Assembly (NCBI GenBank): GCA_030536675.1
Contig: JAUNPM010000009.1
Location: 1-18,803 of the forward strand
Length of the DNA: 18,803 bases
Origin: Clostridia bacterium
GTDB taxonomy: Bacteria > Bacillota > Clostridia > Lachnospirales > CAG-274
Reading direction: 5' to 3'
Shown here: piece after piece, positions 14,844-18,803 of the stretch
How the letters are laid out: each line of letters opens with the position of its first letter
Position numbering within the stretch: the first letter of the stretch is position 1
The notes under the pieces: model-generated
Told to the model about the DNA's origin: nothing
The model's input: the letters and a program-made list of their open reading frames with translations, nothing else
Database searches by the model: none
Program-made: the position numbers and the translations under genes

Positions 14844-14878
14844 ATACATTTCGTGATGTTTAAATACATTTGGTGACG
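14844..14878 (+). promoter_or_regulatory. Two 15-bp direct repeats 20 bp apart upstream of the LRR-protein promoter (LytTR-like site)
   Basis: ATACATTTCGTGATG (14844-14858) and ATACATTTGGTGACG (14864-14878) agree at 13 of 15 positions and are spaced exactly 20 bp start to start, about two helical turns. The second copy ends 6 bp before the -35 box at 14885. Tandem direct repeats with an ACATTT/ACAGTT core at this spacing beside the -35 are typical of LytTR-family response regulators such as AgrA, VirR and ComE. No regulator gene is in the window, so the assignment is an inference. Confidence 0.55.
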
Positions 14879-14884
14879 GTTTGG

Positions 14885-14913
14885 TTGAAATGGGGATTTA
14901 AAATTGATATAAT
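14885..14913 (+). promoter_or_regulatory. Sigma-70-type promoter for the secreted LRR protein
   Basis: TTGAAA (14885-14890) and TATAAT (14908-14913) are separated by 17 bp. Transcription should start near 14920, leaving an untranslated leader of about 75 nt before the ATG at 14996. The repeats at 14844-14878 abut the -35 box. Confidence 0.75.
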
Positions 14914-14995
14914 TATATAAAAAGTAATAGCCGCTGTTTTAACACATCTTTCCTATGAAAAATTCAGTGAAAGACAGAGTAAAGGAGGAATTTTA

Positions 14996-15994
14996 ATGGT
15001 CATAGAAAATTTTAAGGAGCTTAAATTTGGAATAAGTAGTTTTGGTGTTTTATTATTGTTTATTGTTATATTATTTTCTTCAAAGGCATATGCCGAAACT
15101 ACATATAATGCAAATGCAGACGGTACTGTTATTTGCCGTGTAAGCGATGACGGGGCAACGGTAACAATAAGCGGAAACGGAGCTATGTCTGATTATACAA
15201 GTCCCTATAAAGTGCCATGGATAGAAAACCATATTAATACTACAATTAAAAAAGTGGTAATTGAAAACGGAGTAACTCATATAGGAAGCCATTCTTTCGG
15301 CGGCTGTGAGGAGCTTAATTACGTGACAATAGGGGAAAGCGTAACATCAATGGGAGATTATGCCTTTTATGCCTGCTCAAGTCTTAATAAAATAAGCTTA
15401 CTTGGAAGAAATGCAAATGTATCGGTTGGAAACAATGTATTGACTAATACAAGATTTGACGAGGAAACAGGAATAATAGGCGAGTTATATTGTTACAGCA
15501 ACAGCTCATTGGGAAGGGCTTTGTGGGATAATTATGAGTCATTTATTGTAAATTTTTTAAATGAAGGAATAGAAATAAGAAATATTAACAGTGATGCAAA
15601 TACTCTTGAAATTTGGGTTGATACAAATGAGTTCGGCGGAGAGGATCCCGCAAAATATTTAGAGGGTGTAACGTTAATAAATGACGACTATGTAACAATA
15701 AGGATAAATGTTATAATTGATCCCGACTGGGACGATGAAATTGTGCCTTTTAGTGAGGGAAGCAGTAAGAGCAGTTCAAATGACGAGGGTATCCAAACTG
15801 CGTCAGATGAAATTTCGGAATCCAAGCTTATAAAGAATTACAGATATGAGGACAACGACAGATATGTTGTGTTTGATGTAAGCTATGAGCTTGGAACAGA
15901 TGAAGGGAATGAAACACCTGTAAGGGCACAGGTTGAAAGCAGGGAAAACGGGAATGTAAAAAATTATTATTCAGATATGGTGTATGTTGAGTAA
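14996..15994 (+). CDS. Secreted protein with a short BspA-type leucine-rich repeat block
   Basis: A 332-residue predicted exported protein. Residues 1-33 form a signal peptide (hydrophobic core near 12-28, cleavage after AYA). A region at about 42-66 (DGTVICRVSDDGATVTISGNGAMSDY, read as two beta strands) precedes two or so LRR_5/BspA-like repeats at about 83-140, with VVIENGVTHIGSHSFGGC and VTIGESVTSMGDYAFYAC as successive units. The remaining 190 residues are acidic and unrecognised, with a Ser-rich linker near 254-262. No sorting motif, lipobox or C-terminal membrane segment is visible, so release or non-covalent surface attachment is likely. AAAGGAGG (14981-14988) gives a strong ribosome site. 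It is a single-gene unit with its own promoter and terminator. BspA-like proteins often mediate adhesion, but that is not shown for this one. Confidence 0.85.
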   Translation: MVIENFKELKFGISSFGVLLLFIVILFSSKAYAETTYNANADGTVICRVSDDGATVTISGNGAMSDYTSPYKVPWIENHINTTIKKVVIENGVTHIGSHSFGGCEELNYVTIGESVTSMGDYAFYACSSLNKISLLGRNANVSVGNNVLTNTRFDEETGIIGELYCYSNSSLGRALWDNYESFIVNFLNEGIEIRNINSDANTLEIWVDTNEFGGEDPAKYLEGVTLINDDYVTIRINVIIDPDWDDEIVPFSEGSSKSSSNDEGIQTASDEISESKLIKNYRYEDNDRYVVFDVSYELGTDEGNETPVRAQVESRENGNVKNYYSDMVYVE

Positions 15995-16020
15995 GTGAAA
16001 ATAAAATATATTTATGCTTT

Positions 16021-16062
16021 TACGGTATTTGATGGCTTAATGTCAGATACCGTATTTTTTTT
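16021..16062 (+). terminator. Intrinsic terminator after the secreted LRR protein
   Basis: Bases 16021-16032 pair with 16043-16054 (12 bp, one G-U) around a 10-nt loop, followed by eight T residues (16055-16062). It isolates the LRR gene from the hydrogenase operon. Confidence 0.93.
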
Positions 16063-16124
16063 GTTAAAAATATATAAAGTTTTTGTATATATTTGCTCTA
16101 ATGAAAATATAAATTTTAAAAGTG

Positions 16125-16153
16125 TTGTTTATTTTTGGAGAATATAGTATAAT
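16125..16153 (+). promoter_or_regulatory. Sigma-70-type promoter of the hydrogenase operon
   Basis: TTGTTT (16125-16130) and TATAAT (16148-16153) are 17 bp apart. Transcription should start near 16160, leaving a leader of about 108 nt before hydC. The leader is extremely AT-rich, without a hairpin or uORF that I would defend. The whole gap 15995-16267 otherwise holds only the upstream terminator. Confidence 0.65.
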
Positions 16154-16267
16154 TGTAATTAACATTATATTATATTTGCACAATAAAATATATAAATATA
16201 ATATTTTAAATATATAATATTGCTTCAATGTATTATAATGAATAAAATTTTATAAGGAGGAGCGCTA

Positions 16268-16789
16268 ATGGAAAAAAAATCAAAACATAATTTCAGAGGA
16301 ACGGCGGCTCAGGAACAGCAGTTAAGAGATGTTATAGAAAAGCATTTGAAACAGCCGGGGGGACTGATGCCTGTGCTGCAGGACGCTCAGGAAATATACG
16401 GATACCTGCCTTTTGAAGTGCAGAGTATGATAGCAGAAGGGCTAAATGTTCCCTTGTCTGAGGTGTATGGAGTGGCTACGTTTTATTCTCAGTTTTCACT
16501 TACACCTAAGGGTGAAAACAGAATAAGCGTCTGTCTTGGCACTGCCTGTTATGTAAAGGGCGCCGATAAAATACTTGAGGCAGTGGAAAAAAAGCTTGGG
16601 ATCAAAAGCGGAGAATGTACGGAAAACAGACTTTTTTCTCTTGATTCAACAAGATGCATAGGTGCCTGCGGTCTTGCACCCGTAATGATGATAAATGATG
16701 ATGTGTACGGTAAGATGACTGTGGAGCAGGTAGATGAAATAATTGACAGATATATTAAGAAGAATAAAAAGGGAGGTGATGTTCAATGA
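16268..16789 (+). CDS. hydC: NADH-linked [FeFe]-hydrogenase subunit HydC (NuoE-like, [2Fe-2S])
   Basis: This 173-residue thioredoxin-fold ferredoxin is of the NuoE/24-kDa family, the small electron-carrying subunit of NAD-linked hydrogenases. The [2Fe-2S] ligands are C89 and C94 (CLGTACYVKG) plus C130 and C134 (CIGACGLAP). An N-terminal helical segment contains the typical LMPVLQDAQEIYGYLP and VYGVATFYSQF stretches. AAGGAGG (16254-16260) precedes the ATG by 7 nt. The stop overlaps the next start by 4 bp (ATGA), so translation is coupled. The order NuoE-like, NuoF-like, HydA and absence of other Nuo subunits point to a soluble hydrogenase, not Complex I. Alternative names for the homolog are HndA and NuoE. 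Confidence 0.92.
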   Translation: MEKKSKHNFRGTAAQEQQLRDVIEKHLKQPGGLMPVLQDAQEIYGYLPFEVQSMIAEGLNVPLSEVYGVATFYSQFSLTPKGENRISVCLGTACYVKGADKILEAVEKKLGIKSGECTENRLFSLDSTRCIGACGLAPVMMINDDVYGKMTVEQVDEIIDRYIKKNKKGGDVQ

Positions 16790-18681
16790 TAACAATTGAA
16801 GAATTAAATAAAATAAGAGATTCCAAGCAGGAGCTTGTTATGGTACGTAAGGTCATAGCAGAGCAGGGAGAGGAGCTTGCAAAAAAGACGGGCTACAGAA
16901 AACAGGTGCTTATATGCGGGGGAACAGGCTGTACTTCATCAGGCTCAAAAAGGGTCGTTGCTGCTCTTGAAGAGGCAATAGAAAAAAACGGACTTGAAAA
17001 GGAAATACTTGTTGTTAAAACAGGCTGTTTCGGACTGTGTGCTTTAGGACCTATAATGATCGTTTATCCCGAAGGCTGTTTTTACAGTCAGGTAACTCCC
17101 GAGGGTGTTGAACGAATTGCCGAAGAGCACCTTAAAAACGGCAATATTGTAAAGGAGCTTCTTTATAAGGAAACCGTACATAATGACGGAAGTATAATAT
17201 CATTAAATGAAACACAGTTTTACAAAAAACAGATGAGAGTTGCTCTGAGAAACTGTGGAGTTATAGACCCTGAACAGATAGAAGAATATATAGCTCTTGA
17301 CGGGTACCAGGCTCTTGCAAAGGTGCTTACGTCAATGAGCGGTGATGATGTTATAAATGAGCTGCTTAAATCAGGCTTAAGAGGAAGAGGAGGCGGAGGC
17401 TTCCCTACAGGCAAAAAATGGGCATTTGCAAAGGAAGCGGAAAATGAGATAAAATATGTCTGTTGTAATGCAGATGAGGGAGATCCGGGGGCATTTATGG
17501 ACAGATCCATACTTGAAGGAGATCCTCACTGTGTAATTGAGGCTATGGCTATAGCAGGCTATACAATAGGAGCTAATAAGGGATATGTTTATGTAAGAGC
17601 GGAATATCCTATTGCTGTTGAAAGACTTAAAATTGCTGTTAAACAGGCAAGAGAATACGGCCTTTTGGGGGATAATATTTTTGGAACGGATTTTTCTTTT
17701 GATATAGAGATAAGGCTTGGGGCAGGAGCCTTTGTATGCGGTGAGGAAACTGCTCTTATGACTTCAATTGAGGGTCACAGAGGAGAACCCAGACCAAGAC
17801 CGCCTTTCCCTGCTGTAAAGGGGCTTTTTGGCAGACCTACCGTACTTAACAATGTTGAAACATATGCAAACATAGCACAGATAATATTAAAGGGCTCCGA
17901 ATGGTTTAGCAGCATAGGAACAAAAACCTCAAAGGGAACAAAGGTGTTTGCTTTGGGTGGTAAAATAACAAACGTAGGACTTGTTGAAATACCAATGGGA
18001 ACTACATTGAGAGAGATCGTGGAAGAAATAGGCGGAGGAATACCTAACGGCAAAAAGTTTAAAGCGGCACAGACGGGAGGTCCTTCCGGAGGCTGTATTC
18101 CTGCCTGTCATATTGATACGCCAATAGATTATGACAGCCTTTTGGAGCTTGGCTCAATGATGGGCTCGGGAGGACTTATTATACTTGATGAAGATACCTG
18201 TATGGTGGATATTTCAAAGTTTTATCTTGAATTTACTGTTGATGAGTCCTGCGGCAAATGTACACCCTGCCGTATAGGTACAAGAAGACTTATGCAGTTT
18301 TTGGAGAAGATCACATCGGGTAAAGGCGAAATTGAGGACTTGGATAAAATTGAAGAGCTTTCAATGCATATGAAAACATCTTCATTGTGCGCTTTGGGTC
18401 AGTCTGCATCTAATCCCGTTCTTTCAACAATAAAATATTTCAGGGACGAATATCTTGCTCATATTACAGACAGGACCTGTCCTGCAGGAGTATGTAAAGC
18501 ATTGCTTTATTACGAAATTCAGCCTAAACTATGCAAGGGCTGTACAAAGTGTGCAAGAAATTGTCCTGTTAATGCAATTCAAGGCGAGGTTAAAAAGCCT
18601 CACGTTATTGATAAAAATATATGCATTAAGTGCGGACTTTGCGTTAAAAACTGTAAGTTTAATGCTATAAGGACAAGGTAA
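16786..18681 (+). CDS. hydB: NADH-linked [FeFe]-hydrogenase subunit HydB (NuoF-like, FMN/NAD-binding)
   Basis: This 631-residue flavoprotein is where NAD(H) reacts. In order: an N-terminal [2Fe-2S] thioredoxin-like domain with C44, C49, C81 and C85; the NuoF core with GRGGGGFPTGKKW at 200-212, CNADEGDPGAF at 227-237 and GAGAFVCGEETAL at 312-324 for NADH and FMN; a [4Fe-4S] site with C489, C492 and C495 (SCGKCTPC) plus C535 (SLCALG); and a C-terminal ferredoxin domain with two [4Fe-4S] clusters (C583-C593 and C613-C623). C565 and C570 lie between the last two regions. This architecture and length match HydB of Thermotoga and Acetobacterium electron-bifurcating hydrogenases; the HndB-like domain is fused here. 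GGAGGTGAT (16772-16780) is an excellent ribosome site. Confidence 0.95.
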   Translation: MITIEELNKIRDSKQELVMVRKVIAEQGEELAKKTGYRKQVLICGGTGCTSSGSKRVVAALEEAIEKNGLEKEILVVKTGCFGLCALGPIMIVYPEGCFYSQVTPEGVERIAEEHLKNGNIVKELLYKETVHNDGSIISLNETQFYKKQMRVALRNCGVIDPEQIEEYIALDGYQALAKVLTSMSGDDVINELLKSGLRGRGGGGFPTGKKWAFAKEAENEIKYVCCNADEGDPGAFMDRSILEGDPHCVIEAMAIAGYTIGANKGYVYVRAEYPIAVERLKIAVKQAREYGLLGDNIFGTDFSFDIEIRLGAGAFVCGEETALMTSIEGHRGEPRPRPPFPAVKGLFGRPTVLNNVETYANIAQIILKGSEWFSSIGTKTSKGTKVFALGGKITNVGLVEIPMGTTLREIVEEIGGGIPNGKKFKAAQTGGPSGGCIPACHIDTPIDYDSLLELGSMMGSGGLIILDEDTCMVDISKFYLEFTVDESCGKCTPCRIGTRRLMQFLEKITSGKGEIEDLDKIEELSMHMKTSSLCALGQSASNPVLSTIKYFRDEYLAHITDRTCPAGVCKALLYYEIQPKLCKGCTKCARNCPVNAIQGEVKKPHVIDKNICIKCGLCVKNCKFNAIRTR

Positions 18682-18693
18682 GGAGGTGTTTTT

Positions 18694-18803
18694 ATGGATA
18701 TGGTAAATTTAAAAATAAATAATATTCCGGTGTCTGTACCGGCGGGTTATACTATTTTGCAGGCGGCTAAATCAATACATATTGAAATACCGTCACTATG
18801 TTA
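18694..18803 (+). CDS. hydA: [FeFe]-hydrogenase catalytic subunit HydA, N-terminal fragment (cut by window end)
   Basis: Only the first 36 codons are present; the frame is open to the window end. The start MDMVNLKINNIPVSVPAG, followed by TILQAAKS and IEIPSLCY, is the N-terminal plant-type [2Fe-2S] ferredoxin domain. It is shared by NAD-linked [FeFe]-hydrogenase large subunits and NuoG. The last complete codon before the terminal Y fragment encodes the first cluster-ligand cysteine (CY). AAGGAGG (18680-18686) overlaps the hydB stop and lies 7 nt before the ATG. After HydC- and fused HydB-type subunits, HydA (or HndD) is the expected product. The H-cluster motifs that would prove it lie beyond the window, so formate dehydrogenase-type NuoG-like partners remain possible. 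Confidence 0.8.
   Translation, partial: MDMVNLKINNIPVSVPAGYTILQAAKSIHIEIPSLC

Noticed and set aside
16061..16170. Possible Rex (redox) operator near the hydrogenase promoter: TTGTTAA at 16061-16067 and TTAACA at 16159-16164
   Set aside because: A Rex site needs the two halves in inverted orientation about 4 bp apart (TTGTTAA-N4-TTAACAA). Here they are about 90 bp apart and neither has a matching partner, so this is probably chance in AT-rich DNA.
16160..16267. Leader uORF or riboswitch in the hydrogenase 5' region
   Set aside because: Only a five-codon frame (ATG at 16229) and AT-rich sequence without a stable hairpin are present.

Overview
The window is AT-rich, gene-dense DNA from a low-GC anaerobic Firmicute, most likely of class Clostridia (Lachnospirales-like, a tentative guess). 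The grounds are strong AGGAGG-type ribosome binding sites, frequent TTG/GTG starts, a PASTA-kinase/RsgA/Rpe/ThiN operon of the usual Firmicute type, and an [FeFe]-hydrogenase operon of the NADH-linked (electron-bifurcating) type. I see no mobile elements, CRISPR arrays, tRNAs or rRNAs.

Region 1 (1-5700) is a sulfur amino acid locus. A cystathionine gamma-synthase/lyase family enzyme and a PatB/MalY-type C-S lyase come first. After them lies a 305-bp regulated leader and then a four-gene polar amino acid ABC importer (two permeases, ATPase, lipoprotein binding protein). The binding protein resembles the cysteine receptor CjaA. The leader holds the most interesting structure in the window: a consensus sigma-70-type promoter, an imperfect palindrome at the expected start site, a 26-codon open frame beginning MMICMCCCF (five Cys codons, three consecutive), a candidate antiterminator and an intrinsic terminator just before the first permease. 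This has every element of a ribosome-mediated, cysteine-sensing transcription attenuator. A bidirectional terminator closes the region.

Region 2 (5700-7000, minus strand) holds a PlsC-type acyltransferase and a SHOCT-like/amphipathic-helix protein.

Region 3 (7180-14700) is a tightly packed plus-strand operon: rsmB, rlmN, prpC (PP2C phosphatase), prkC/pknB (PASTA Ser/Thr kinase), rsgA, rpe, thiN and a small glycine-rich membrane protein. It ends in a 17-bp perfect-stem terminator.

Region 4 (14840-16062) is a single transcription unit for a secreted protein with a short BspA-type leucine-rich repeat block. Its promoter is preceded by two 15-bp direct repeats spaced 20 bp apart that look like a LytTR-family regulator site. 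A strong intrinsic terminator follows.

Region 5 (16125-end) begins the hydrogenase operon: hydC (NuoE-like), hydB (NuoF-like with an N-terminal [2Fe-2S] and a C-terminal 2x[4Fe-4S] domain) and the first 36 codons of hydA, which runs off the window.
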